A stretch of DNA of 64,000 bases from the NCBI GenBank assembly GCA_031260705.1, contig JAISLA010000004.1, positions 23,068 to 87,067 of the forward strand, given 5' to 3'. Under the pieces are notes generated by a model that had not been told where the DNA came from, made no database searches, and saw nothing but the letters and a program-made list of their open reading frames with translations. Of this stretch, positions 9,699-17,834 are shown piece by piece (the first letter of the stretch is position 1; the number at the start of each line of letters is the position of its first letter). This stretch comes from Endomicrobium sp. Its GTDB lineage: Bacteria; Elusimicrobiota; Endomicrobiia; Endomicrobiales; Endomicrobiaceae. A program made the position numbers and the translations under genes.

Positions 9699-10194
9699 AG
9701 CGGTTTACTATCAGATTTATTAAATTTGTTGTTGATTTTCCTTTTATAAAAGGAAATCTGCAAACTTTCTTCACATATTCTCTTCCGACTATTTCAGATA
9801 GCTTATAATCGCCGCCTTTTACCAGAATATCCGGTCGCAGTTCACTTAAAATTTCTTTCGGCGTCTGCTCGCCGAATACGACTACATAATCTACAGACTT
9901 TAAAGAGAGAAGCAATTTTGCCCTGTCTTTTTCCCCGGATAAAGGTCTTTGCGGACCTTTAAGACGGCTCGAAGATTTATCCGAATTTATGGCAACTATT
10001 AGAACGTTGCCCATGCTTTTTGCTTTTTCAAGAAGACTTATATGTCCCAAATGAAGTAAATCAAAGCATCCGTTTGTGAAAACCACTTTTTTCCCGGCTT
10101 TTTGGAGTCTTTTTACTTCTTTCTGCATTTTCTTTCTGGTTAAAGCTCTGTTTTGACAGTCTCTCATTATAAAAAAGGCTATGCTTTTTTCCAC
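9679..10194 (-). CDS. rfaE2: D-glycero-beta-D-manno-heptose 1-phosphate adenylyltransferase (RfaE2-type)
   Basis: 171 residues, the stand-alone nucleotidyltransferase half of HldE. It activates heptose 1-phosphate with ATP to ADP-heptose for lipopolysaccharide inner core or related glycans. Motifs: 'VFTNGCFDLLHLGHISLLE' containing the HxGH signature, and 'DILVKGGDY' plus the C-terminal KGKSTTNLI in place of the usual G-RSTT loop. The ATG lies inside the 3' end of gcvPB (16-base overlap), and an internal Met at residue 10 is an alternative start. Its presence implies a Gram-negative-type envelope with heptose, unless the product has another use. The other heptose genes are not in this window. 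Confidence 0.9.
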   Translation of the reverse strand: MEKSIAFFIMRDCQNRALTRKKMQKEVKRLQKAGKKVVFTNGCFDLLHLGHISLLEKAKSMGNVLIVAINSDKSSSRLKGPQRPLSGEKDRAKLLLSLKSVDYVVVFGEQTPKEILSELRPDILVKGGDYKLSEIVGREYVKKVCRFPFIKGKSTTNLINLIVNRYGSKKM

Positions 10195-11615
10195 TTCAAA
10201 ACCGGATTTCTTGCCGCTTCCACCTCGTTTAATCTTCCGATAGAAATATTAACCGGCGCATCTTTAAGTTTCTGAGGCTCTTGTGCCGCTTCTTCAGAAA
10301 TAATTTTAATAAGAGTATCGACAAATGCGTCCATAGTTTCTTTGGATTCCGTCTCGGTAGGCTCTACCATAATCGCTTCTTCAACAATCAGCGGAAAATA
10401 TACGGTCGGAGCATAATAGCCGTAATCCAAAAGTCTCTTTGCGACGTCTAAAGTTCTTACGTTATTTTTAAACAAAGATTTAGGAGAGAGAACAAACTCG
10501 TGCATACATCTGCTTCCGGCGGGGATATCAATTTTATCTTTAAATCTGGCAAGCATATAATTTGCGTTCAAAACAGCCCATTCGGAAACATTTTTCAAAC
10601 CTTCTGCGCCTAACGATTTGATATATACGTATGCTTTTAATATCACGGGAAAATTTCCAAAAAATGCTTTTAATTTTCCTATGCTTTTCGGTTTTTTATA
10701 ATTTAGAACAAATTTAGATTTCCTGCTTTCTATTTTCGGAACGGGCAGAAAAGGCTCTAAAAACTCTTTTACGCCGACGGGACCCGAACCAGGACCTCCT
10801 CCACCGTGTGGAGTTGAGAAAGTTTTATGAAGATTTATATGCATGACGTCAAAACCCATGTCGCCGGGTCTTACTATGCCCATAACGGCGTTCAGATTTG
10901 CACCGTCATAATATAAAAGGCTGCCGTTTTCATGAACTATTCTTGATATTTCAGGTATATTTTTTTCAAAAGCTCCCAAAGTGTTGGGAACGGTAAGCAT
11001 AACTGCAGCAATATCCGGAGTTAAAAGTTCTTTTAATTTTTCAGGCAATATGCTTCCATCGGATTCCGATTTTAAAGGAACAATTCCGAAACCCGCAAAA
11101 GCCGCCGAAGCCGGGTTTGTTCCATGAGCGGTATCAGGAACGATTATTTTTGTCTTTTTTTGTTTTATTGATTTAAAATATTTTGCGATGATTAAAAGCC
11201 CCGTAAACTCTCCGTGCGCTCCTGCTGCCTGCTGAAGCGAGAAACAATCCATTCCGGAAATTTCGCATAAGTCTTTTTCAAGTTCGTACATTATTTTTAA
11301 AACGCCCTGCATGCTTTTCACCGGCTGATACGGATGTATAAAATTAAAAGCTTCGTTTTTTGCAACGCGTTCGTTTATTAAAGGATTGTATTTCATCGTA
11401 CATGATCCAAGCGGATAAAAGGATGTACTTAAAGCATAGTTTTTTCTTGAAAGGTTTGTAAAATGCCTTGACAAATCGTTTTCCGTAATACTGGGGAGAC
11501 CTAAACCGGAATTTCTTTTTAAATTTTCGGGAATCTGCGCATCAATTTCAACATCGGAATTCATGCTATATGCCGGTCTTCTTTCGGAAGACAACTCATT
11601 CAATAATTTTTCCAT
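10179..11615 (-). CDS. gcvPB: Glycine dehydrogenase (decarboxylating) subunit 2, GcvPB
   Basis: 478 residues; PLP-dependent P-protein subunit that carries the catalytic Lys. With GcvPA it decarboxylates glycine and transfers the aminomethyl group to lipoylated GcvH. The PLP lysine lies in 'HINLHKTFSTPHGGGGPGSG'. Length matches the split two-subunit P protein of Thermus, Bacillus and many anaerobes. gcvPA and gcvH lie upstream on the same strand but are separated from gcvPB by an inserted restriction-modification pair (63 bases between the methyltransferase stop and this start). Downstream rfaE2 overlaps its end. Intact. Confidence 0.96.
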   Translation of the reverse strand: MEKLLNELSSERRPAYSMNSDVEIDAQIPENLKRNSGLGLPSITENDLSRHFTNLSRKNYALSTSFYPLGSCTMKYNPLINERVAKNEAFNFIHPYQPVKSMQGVLKIMYELEKDLCEISGMDCFSLQQAAGAHGEFTGLLIIAKYFKSIKQKKTKIIVPDTAHGTNPASAAFAGFGIVPLKSESDGSILPEKLKELLTPDIAAVMLTVPNTLGAFEKNIPEISRIVHENGSLLYYDGANLNAVMGIVRPGDMGFDVMHINLHKTFSTPHGGGGPGSGPVGVKEFLEPFLPVPKIESRKSKFVLNYKKPKSIGKLKAFFGNFPVILKAYVYIKSLGAEGLKNVSEWAVLNANYMLARFKDKIDIPAGSRCMHEFVLSPKSLFKNNVRTLDVAKRLLDYGYYAPTVYFPLIVEEAIMVEPTETESKETMDAFVDTLIKIISEEAAQEPQKLKDAPVNISIGRLNEVEAARNPVLKWKKA

Positions 11616-11678
11616 TTTTATACCTTGCCTTTTTCAATTATATTACACGTGTATATAACTTCTTAATCTTAAATTATA

Positions 11679-13190
11679 TCAGGGCTTTTCCCAGACGGCA
11701 ATACTTTTTCGCAGCGGTACTCTTCCAAACTTTTTCATCTGCTGACTGCTGTTGCCCTTTTGTTGTTTCAAAGAATATACTTTTACGGGATTAAAACCGA
11801 TTTGTTCCGCCAGTTCTGTTGAGATGAAATCTACGGGAATAATCTCGCCGCCGTAGCGGACATTATCATTGACAAAAGCCACTTTGGCTCCATGTTTTGA
11901 CAAGCGGAATATTTCTGCAAAAATAAATGACAGTTCTGTAAAATATCCATTGACCATTCGCAGTATGCCCTTGTTATTTATGTCTCCGTTGAAATTGCGT
12001 TTCATCAGAGAACTGTTTACTTCATTTAGAGCCTCGTTATTAACGACAATATCCAAAATTTTATCGTAATTCGCTCCTTTTCCCAATGAAACATAATGCT
12101 CTTTTAAGCGATTTAATTTTGATTTATTTTCAACCGTGCAGGATAATAATTCCTGTCTCAATTTCTTTATATGATTGTCCGTTGCATTCAAATAACTTAA
12201 TTCTAAAGCGTAGGTACGCGTATAATCATACCGGTTGCAATAAGGCGGTGATGTTATTACTCCATCCAAAATATTGTTTTCAAGTTTTGGTAATTCAAAT
12301 AATGCGCTGCCTTCAACAAATTTTAATGCCGAATCTGCAGGACGGTTTTTATCTCTTTGAATGAAAATAATATTTTCCGTAACGCTTCTTAGTTCATTTA
12401 ACAGCGTTTCTTTCAAAGATGGGATCTCTCTTTTATCTAACCTGATAATTAATGGAGCTTTTCCCTTTTGTTTTCTATATTGCGCGGATTTGAGCATTTT
12501 TTTACTTCTATAGTCCCATCTCAAATACTGACCGTCTTTAGCGGTATAGCTGACTTTTTCCAACGAATTTAATATGCAGAGAGTAACAAGGTTTTTAACG
12601 ATCGCCGAATATCTGGAATTTTTGTTCCATTCTGTAAAAAAGGCTATCTCTCTCTCCGTTTCATCGGGATATGCCCCTTCCGTGATATTAATATAAATTG
12701 TTCTCTTCGTATAATCTGTTGGAAGTAATAAATTTTCAATATCTTTTATCAGTTTTTTCAGTTCAGATGTACAATATTTGTAAACTGCTTCTTTAGCGTT
12801 AATAGTAATTTTTAAAATTGGTAAAATATCAAAACCTATACTATTAATACCTTTCATTTTGCACACCAATGAAGTTGTTCCCGAACCGACAAAAGGATCT
12901 AAAATAGTGTCTCCAACCTGAATCTTAAACTCTTCCAGCAGCCGCTCTACTAAATCTGCTGAAAAACCCTCTTTGTATTTCAGCCATCTGTGGATACAAT
13001 CTTTTTTACTTAACTGATGGCTTACACTTTGCCTGTTGAAATTATTTGAAATTTCCGTTATATTAATAAGTTTTTGTTCAAGATTTAGGCGGGCGATCTG
13101 TTCTCCGAAATTATTCGCAGAAAAACTGTTTACTTTCCATTTCTCAATAGCTGGAGGAATATCTAATAAGTTAAGTTGTCTCATAGTCAT
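11679..13190 (-). CDS. DNA methyltransferase of a BsoBI/AvaI-like type II system (probable N4-cytosine)
   Basis: 503 residues from the chosen start. The SAM-binding motif DPFVGSGTT lies near residue 100 and the catalytic motif TSPPY near residue 330, the latter typical of N4-cytosine and some N6-adenine methyltransferases. I chose the ATG at 13190 because it overlaps the endonuclease stop as ATGA; the ORF track starts seven codons earlier at 13211, inside the endonuclease. Its partner belongs to the BsoBI/AvaI family (site CYCGRG), whose known methyltransferases modify N4 of cytosine; specificity here is inferred only from that partner. The N-terminal ~90 residues and the long segment between the motifs probably hold target recognition. 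Intact. Confidence 0.85.
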   Translation of the reverse strand: MTMRQLNLLDIPPAIEKWKVNSFSANNFGEQIARLNLEQKLINITEISNNFNRQSVSHQLSKKDCIHRWLKYKEGFSADLVERLLEEFKIQVGDTILDPFVGSGTTSLVCKMKGINSIGFDILPILKITINAKEAVYKYCTSELKKLIKDIENLLLPTDYTKRTIYINITEGAYPDETEREIAFFTEWNKNSRYSAIVKNLVTLCILNSLEKVSYTAKDGQYLRWDYRSKKMLKSAQYRKQKGKAPLIIRLDKREIPSLKETLLNELRSVTENIIFIQRDKNRPADSALKFVEGSALFELPKLENNILDGVITSPPYCNRYDYTRTYALELSYLNATDNHIKKLRQELLSCTVENKSKLNRLKEHYVSLGKGANYDKILDIVVNNEALNEVNSSLMKRNFNGDINNKGILRMVNGYFTELSFIFAEIFRLSKHGAKVAFVNDNVRYGGEIIPVDFISTELAEQIGFNPVKVYSLKQQKGNSSQQMKKFGRVPLRKSIAVWEKP

Positions 13191-14128
13191 AATTTTAATA
13201 ACCAATCGCAATAATTAACTAATTGCGAATCGATCGTCAGATTGGCAGCACAGGAAAGAGTCTTAGTTTTTAGTTGGGAAAATATTTCGGTTGCCATTCT
13301 CTTTTCAATTACTGCCGCGACAAATGAAGTCAATATTTTTATATTTTTTTTAACAAAAGAGTCGCGAATTCTGTTTAATGCGGTATTTCCCGTTTTCCAA
13401 TGCTCATCAGCTCCGGCAGGGTCAATGCCGCCTTTCAATTCGCCCAGCATTAATATATTTTTTGGTTCGTCTACAATATTGCCGTTTTTGTACAAGCAAG
13501 CATCTGATTTAAACAGACATATATCTACATTATTTCTCACAATGGGAATATTCAGATTGAAAGCCAAAACGCGACTTTTGCCTTTTGAATTTATCCACGA
13601 CAAGGCTTTTAAGTTTTCCTCTATAGCAAAATCATCCGCAGGTTTATTTCCCCAATTTTCAGCTTTACTGCTGAACCATCGATAGTTAATGCCCATTATC
13701 GACAAGTTAGAAAGCAATATTCTTATTAATTTTTGTCGCGCAAGAGTTCCGACAATATTACGCATTGAACCGCCCAGAGAATCGCCTTTATTCAAAAGAT
13801 ACCTATAAACCGCTTCATCTGCAAAATACTTGCCTGCAGGTTCAAGAAAATTTTTTATCAAATTTAATATAGCTTTATTCTTATCTTTTTCCGTGAAATA
13901 ATTTAAAGCTTTATCAGATAATCCAGATGCCGTCAGCAAAGCGGTCCTGATTTCTGAAATTTTCAATAAGGATTTTGCTGTTTTTGCATTTAAAAGCAAT
14001 ACTTTGAATGATTTAGCGCTTTCTATAACAGGCGTAGATCGACGATTTTTTTCTAATGCAAATGAAATAAAGCCAGCCCTCGTTTGTTCGCGAGAAGTTA
14101 CTAAATCCTCAGGAGTTTTAATATTCAT
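13187..14128 (-). CDS. Type II restriction endonuclease, BsoBI/AvaI family
   Basis: 313 residues, close to BsoBI (323). The active site is recognisable: D202, then E230-L-K232 in GELKGGIDPAGADEHWKT, and H243. The spacing D-28-E-x-K and E-13-H equals that of BsoBI (D212, E240, K242, H253, from my memory of that structure). BsoBI and AvaI cut CYCGRG leaving 4-base 5' overhangs. No truncation is visible. It starts only 20 bases after gcvPA and its stop overlaps the methyltransferase ATG, so both are probably read from the glycine-cleavage transcript. Endonuclease-before-methyltransferase order with no separate controller gene visible is notable. Confidence 0.85.
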   Translation of the reverse strand: MNIKTPEDLVTSREQTRAGFISFALEKNRRSTPVIESAKSFKVLLLNAKTAKSLLKISEIRTALLTASGLSDKALNYFTEKDKNKAILNLIKNFLEPAGKYFADEAVYRYLLNKGDSLGGSMRNIVGTLARQKLIRILLSNLSIMGINYRWFSSKAENWGNKPADDFAIEENLKALSWINSKGKSRVLAFNLNIPIVRNNVDICLFKSDACLYKNGNIVDEPKNILMLGELKGGIDPAGADEHWKTGNTALNRIRDSFVKKNIKILTSFVAAVIEKRMATEIFSQLKTKTLSCAANLTIDSQLVNYCDWLLKL

Positions 14129-14148
14129 CTTTCATCTTTTATTAACTT

Positions 14149-15486
14149 CTATGCTTCCGCTAAAATCTCAGTCAGCCTGTCAATTTCGGCTTTAGTTCTC
14201 TGCTCCGTTACGCAAAACAAAAAACAATTCTTAAAGTTTTCATTTATACCTATACCGGACAAATCCAAAGGACCGAGAATGCCGTTTTTAAGCAGAACGT
14301 TCTGAATTTTCTTAATGTTTTTTGACGTTTCAATGACGAATTCATTAAAAAAAACTTTGTTTTCAAATTTTGATTTAAATCCTTCCAAGGATTTTATTTT
14401 GTTAAAAGCATATTTTGCTTTTGATATATTAATTTCGGCAAGATTTTTAAAACCGATGTTTCCCCAGCCTGATAAAAAGACACAGCCTGCCAATGCGTTT
14501 AAAGACGCGCTGGTACATATGTTAGACGTTGCTTTTTCTCTTCTTATGTGCTGTTCTCTGGACTGCAAAGTCAGCACGAATCCTCTGTTGCCGTTTTTGT
14601 CAGTAGTCTGCCCTACGATTCTTCCGGGCATTTTCCATTCCAAAGCTTTTTTTACAGCCATAAATCCGAATGTCGCTCCGCCCGCGCTCATAGCAGAACC
14701 TAAAACCTGTCCTTCGCCGACGGCAATATCGGCTTTGTATTCGCCCGGCGACATAAAAACGCCAAGCGATAAAGGATTTACCACCGCAATAAATAACGAG
14801 TTCCTGCTTTTTATAACAGCGGAAAAAGCCTGCATATCTTCAATAACGCCGAAGAAGTTTGGCGATTGTATTATAACCGCCGCCGTATCATCGTCAACAG
14901 ATGCCTCAACGGCATCTGTTTCTATTGCGCCGTTTTCTGAGACGTTCAAAGTGACGATCTCCGCTCTGGAATTTTCAAGATATGTTTTTACGGTCTGTAT
15001 ATATTCGGGATGTAAACCCTGCGAAATCAATATTTTATTTTTCCCGCTTGCTCTTAAGGCAAGCAGAGCGGCTTCCGCTGTTGCGGTTGCGCCGTCATAC
15101 AAAGAGGCGTTTGACGTGTCAAGTCCGGTCAAAGCGCAGATTAAACTCTGGTATTCAAAGATAGACTGAAGGGTACCCTGGCTTGCTTCGGCTTGATAAG
15201 GTGTATATGCAGTCCAAAATTCTGATCTTCCTATAACTTCGCCTACTAAGGACGGTATATAGTGATCGTAGATTCCGGCGCCTCTGAAAGAAATAAGCAC
15301 TTTATTTTCGGACGCAATATCTGAAAAATAGTTTAAGAGTTCCTGTTCTGTTTTACCGCCGGAGACATTGAGTTTTTTTGCCCTTAAATCTTTAGGAATT
15401 GTGTCAAACAATTCGTTTACGTCATCGATACCTATTGTTTCAAGCATCTTTTTTTTATCTTTTTGATTTTGAGGTGTATAATCCAT
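14149..15486 (-). CDS. gcvPA: Glycine dehydrogenase (decarboxylating) subunit 1, GcvPA
   Basis: 445 residues, the normal size for the non-catalytic-Lys half of split P protein. Characteristic stretches are 'FRGAGIYDHYIPSLVGEV', TPYQAEASQGTLQ and 'NRGFVLTLQSREQHIRREKA'. It pairs with GcvPB, encoded 2.5 kb downstream beyond the restriction-modification genes. gcvH is 18 bases upstream, so gcvH-gcvPA form one transcript. Intact; all core motifs seen. Neither gcvT nor the lipoamide dehydrogenase gene is in the window. Confidence 0.96.
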   Translation of the reverse strand: MDYTPQNQKDKKKMLETIGIDDVNELFDTIPKDLRAKKLNVSGGKTEQELLNYFSDIASENKVLISFRGAGIYDHYIPSLVGEVIGRSEFWTAYTPYQAEASQGTLQSIFEYQSLICALTGLDTSNASLYDGATATAEAALLALRASGKNKILISQGLHPEYIQTVKTYLENSRAEIVTLNVSENGAIETDAVEASVDDDTAAVIIQSPNFFGVIEDMQAFSAVIKSRNSLFIAVVNPLSLGVFMSPGEYKADIAVGEGQVLGSAMSAGGATFGFMAVKKALEWKMPGRIVGQTTDKNGNRGFVLTLQSREQHIRREKATSNICTSASLNALAGCVFLSGWGNIGFKNLAEINISKAKYAFNKIKSLEGFKSKFENKVFFNEFVIETSKNIKKIQNVLLKNGILGPLDLSGIGINENFKNCFLFCVTEQRTKAEIDRLTEILAEA

Positions 15487-15504
15487 AAATAATATCTCTT
15501 CTTG

Positions 15505-15879
15505 TTAAATTAAATTTTTATAGCTGTCTGCTTCAAGCAGATCGGCAATCTCTTTTTCATCTGTAAATTCAATTACGAATAAATAGCCGTTTTCATACGG
15601 CGACTGATTTATGGTTTCGGGACTTCCCAAAACGCTGTCATTTACCTCAAGCACTTTGCCGCTTAACGGACTGTATATGTCAAAAGCGGATTTTACGGAT
15701 TCTATAATGGCTGCGGGCTGTGCTTTTTTAACCTGTTTGCCTATCTCAGGAAGTTCCACGTGTACGACGTCCGTAATTTCATGCTGGGCAAAGTCAGTTA
15801 TGCCGATTTTAGCTTTGTTGCCGTCAATTTTTACCCATTCATGGGTTTTAGTGTACTTTAAATATTGCGGAATATTCAT
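15505..15879 (-). CDS. gcvH: Glycine cleavage system H protein
   Basis: 124 residues; carries the lipoyl arm that shuttles the aminomethyl group between P, T and L proteins. The lipoylated Lys sits in IIESVKSAFDIYSP, the standard context. N-terminus (KYTKTHEWVKIDG) is also typical. It is the first gene of the gcv run; a possible promoter precedes it on the minus strand (see 15911-15938) and a GGGATGGG-type ribosome site lies just before the ATG. No glycine riboswitch was seen in the ~100-base leader. Confidence 0.96.
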   Translation of the reverse strand: MNIPQYLKYTKTHEWVKIDGNKAKIGITDFAQHEITDVVHVELPEIGKQVKKAQPAAIIESVKSAFDIYSPLSGKVLEVNDSVLGSPETINQSPYENGYLFVIEFTDEKEIADLLEADSYKNLI

Positions 15880-15910
15880 TATGTCCCATCCCTTTTTTTA
15901 ACATTTTACA

Positions 15911-15938
15911 AAAATAGAATTTTACGTTTTTACGTCAA
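15911..15938 (-). promoter_or_regulatory. Possible sigma70-type promoter for gcvH
   Basis: On the minus strand TTGACG (15938-15933) is followed after 16 bases by TATTTT (15916-15911), ahead of gcvH. The -35 is good and the -10 weak. Position fits a start for the gcvH-gcvPA transcript. Eye-based call only. Confidence 0.35.
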
Positions 15939-15987
15939 TACGGTCATAAATAAGATTGAAAAAGTTGCTTTATAATATTTTCTCACT

Positions 15988-16632
15988 TTACTTAATCTGG
16001 TTAAGCCTGTTACAGGCGCTCTCCGCTGCCCGCGTTGCAGGAAAGTTTACCGACACTTCGTTAAAAACGTTCACGGCTTCGTCTTTTGAACCGGAAAGAA
16101 GATAATACTCAGCCAAATTCAGATAAATATCTCTTGTAAGAAAATGGTCGGGGTATTTGGCGATAAATTCTTTTGAAACAAGTACGGCGTTAGAATAATC
16201 TTTTTTAGAGTCATAAATGTAAATAATCCTTGAGTGCGCAAGCGATTTTATAGCATCGGATTTTCCGTTGTTTACAGTTTCAGTTAAAATCTTTAGAGCT
16301 TCATCATATTCGTGAATTTCAGCGAGAAAATCAGCTTTAATAAGTCTTGCATGATACGCGGCGGAAGTTTTTGGAAACTTCGCTATCGTTTCGTCTATAA
16401 GAGCGGTTCCGCTTTTTTTGTCGCCATACATAAAAGATGCATAAGCCGCCGCCAGTTTTGCAGATGACGCTTCTTCAGCCGCGTGAAGTCTCAAAATAAA
16501 TATTCCTATAAAAATTATTGCCAAAGCAAAAGCTACAACCGCAAAAAATTTAGTCTTATTTCCCTTAATCTGTTTTGCGGCAAACTCCGAAATTATTTCT
16601 CTGACCGATTTTCTGCCTGATATAGAATTCAT
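15988..16632 (-). CDS. Membrane-anchored TPR protein (YfgM-like)
   Basis: 214 residues. One transmembrane helix near residues 29-48 (FFAVVAFALAIIFIGIFIL) with a basic cytoplasmic lead, then about four tetratricopeptide-type repeats rich in Ala/Tyr. The layout (short N-tail, one helix, periplasmic TPRs) resembles YfgM/ancillary SecYEG-translocon proteins, but similarity to that family is architectural only. It ends before gcvH on the same strand (about 110 bases away) and starts 2 bases after the PHP gene stop, so it is co-transcribed with the PHP gene. Confidence 0.75.
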   Translation of the reverse strand: MNSISGRKSVREIISEFAAKQIKGNKTKFFAVVAFALAIIFIGIFILRLHAAEEASSAKLAAAYASFMYGDKKSGTALIDETIAKFPKTSAAYHARLIKADFLAEIHEYDEALKILTETVNNGKSDAIKSLAHSRIIYIYDSKKDYSNAVLVSKEFIAKYPDHFLTRDIYLNLAEYYLLSGSKDEAVNVFNEVSVNFPATRAAESACNRLNQIK

Positions 16633-16634
16633 TT

Positions 16635-17288
16635 TTATTGAATCCTTTTGTTTTCAATAATTTCAAGAGAATTCTTTTGCATAATGTCATAATAATTAGA
16701 CGGTAGACCCGCATCCGACAAAACCTGCGCTATAAGTTCTTTACTCAAAAGATTTTCTGGACTGTGAGTATCGGTGTTTAAAACAAGTTTTGCTTTTTTT
16801 TTAAGCGCAACTTCCGCAACTTCTTTGTTTGTTACGTTATGCCCTATTCTTGAGGTGATTTCTATTTTGACGTTATTTTCAGCCGCAATACCGGCTTCCT
16901 CTTCGGACAAGTGTCCCGGATGTGCCAGTATATCAACTCCTGCTTCAACAGCGCATATATTTGTTTTCGGAGGCACGGTTTCAGCTACCGTCTCGCCGTG
17001 AACGACGATAATTTCAGCTCCGAGCTTTCTGCATTTGTCTGTGGCGTCTTTTATAAGTTTTGGAGGAATATAGGTGAGTTCTGCTCCCGGCAAGACAAGA
17101 ATGTCATAGTTTTCTGTCAATATTTTTGCAACTTTAATTATGCTCGCAATAACAGTTTCCATGTTGGAATAATCAATATGGTCCGTAAGCGCAATAGTAG
17201 TATAGCCTTTGTATTTTGATCTATAGACAAGTTCAGAAGGACTTAATACGCCGTCTGAAAAGAAAGTATGTGTATGTAAATCTATCAT
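16635..17288 (-). CDS. PHP-domain metal-dependent hydrolase
   Basis: 217 residues; polymerase-and-histidinol-phosphatase fold. Metal ligands are visible: HTHTFFSDG at the N-terminus, ALTDHID, GAELTY, the VHGE motif and ILAHPGH, and NTDTHSPENL near the C-terminus. Such stand-alone histidinol-phosphatase-like PHP proteins hydrolyse phosphoesters; the substrate is unknown. It is the first gene of a two-gene unit with the TPR protein. Intact. Confidence 0.88.
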   Translation of the reverse strand: MIDLHTHTFFSDGVLSPSELVYRSKYKGYTTIALTDHIDYSNMETVIASIIKVAKILTENYDILVLPGAELTYIPPKLIKDATDKCRKLGAEIIVVHGETVAETVPPKTNICAVEAGVDILAHPGHLSEEEAGIAAENNVKIEITSRIGHNVTNKEVAEVALKKKAKLVLNTDTHSPENLLSKELIAQVLSDAGLPSNYYDIMQKNSLEIIENKRIQ

Positions 17289-17834
17289 TTGACTTAACCC
17301 TAAAAGATATTATAACAAAGATGCAAATAACAGTCAATTCTTTTTCTAACTTGCAGATATTTATGCGCCGCCGCGCGGCATAAAAGTTTCCTAGTAGTAT
17401 GAAAGCCTTTCTCTGTCATGTTGAAGAGACGAAGTCCACGAAACATCTAGTCTTTTTTGGTTAAAGACAGGTGTTCTTATTAATGCTTAACGACGGACTT
17501 TCAATATGAACTTACTTACAGAAGAAATGAAAAATGTATTAGTATTAATTAATGTATAATTAAACATGCAGCGAAATGTAAATAGTTGCTTTAAAATATA
17601 ATAAAATAAAAAAGAAAGCAGGATAAACAATACAATTATATTAGTTGTTGTTATAAGTTAACAAATAATACAATAATCTGTTTGGCAGTTATTGAGAGAC
17701 GGCGAAAAATCGACGGAAGTATTATTAAGGCTTAAATTCTCGTTGTTTATCCATTTGCTGTAAAACGCGTTTCTCGTGCTTTTTATATACGTAATGAAGT
17801 TATATTCATAAATGAATGGAATACAGAGAACATT
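17289..17834. other. Intergenic stretch with a dispersed repeat
   Basis: No gene supported; the minus-strand ORF 17658-17864 overlaps the next gene and has no recognisable features. Contents are a G+C-rich imperfect palindrome near 17364-17381 (ATGCGCCGCCGCGCGGCAT), a dispersed repeat at 17413-17458, and AT-rich sequence that probably contains the promoter of the toxin-antitoxin-like pair. Confidence 0.5.
17413..17458. repeat. Dispersed intergenic repeat, copy 1
   Basis: A 46-base element starting CTGTCATGTTGAAG and ending with ACATCTAGTCTTTTTT. A close copy lies at 52214-52260 (a few substitutions and one extra base). Both copies are intergenic, contain a short inverted core (GACGAAGTCC) and end in a T run. 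Confidence 0.75.

Noticed and set aside
14315-15169. Long antisense ORF opposite gcvPA (284 codons)
   Set aside because: Shadow of gcvPA codon pattern, no family features.
15880-15987. Glycine riboswitch before gcvH
   Set aside because: No GGAGAG-type cores; the leader is short and AT-rich.
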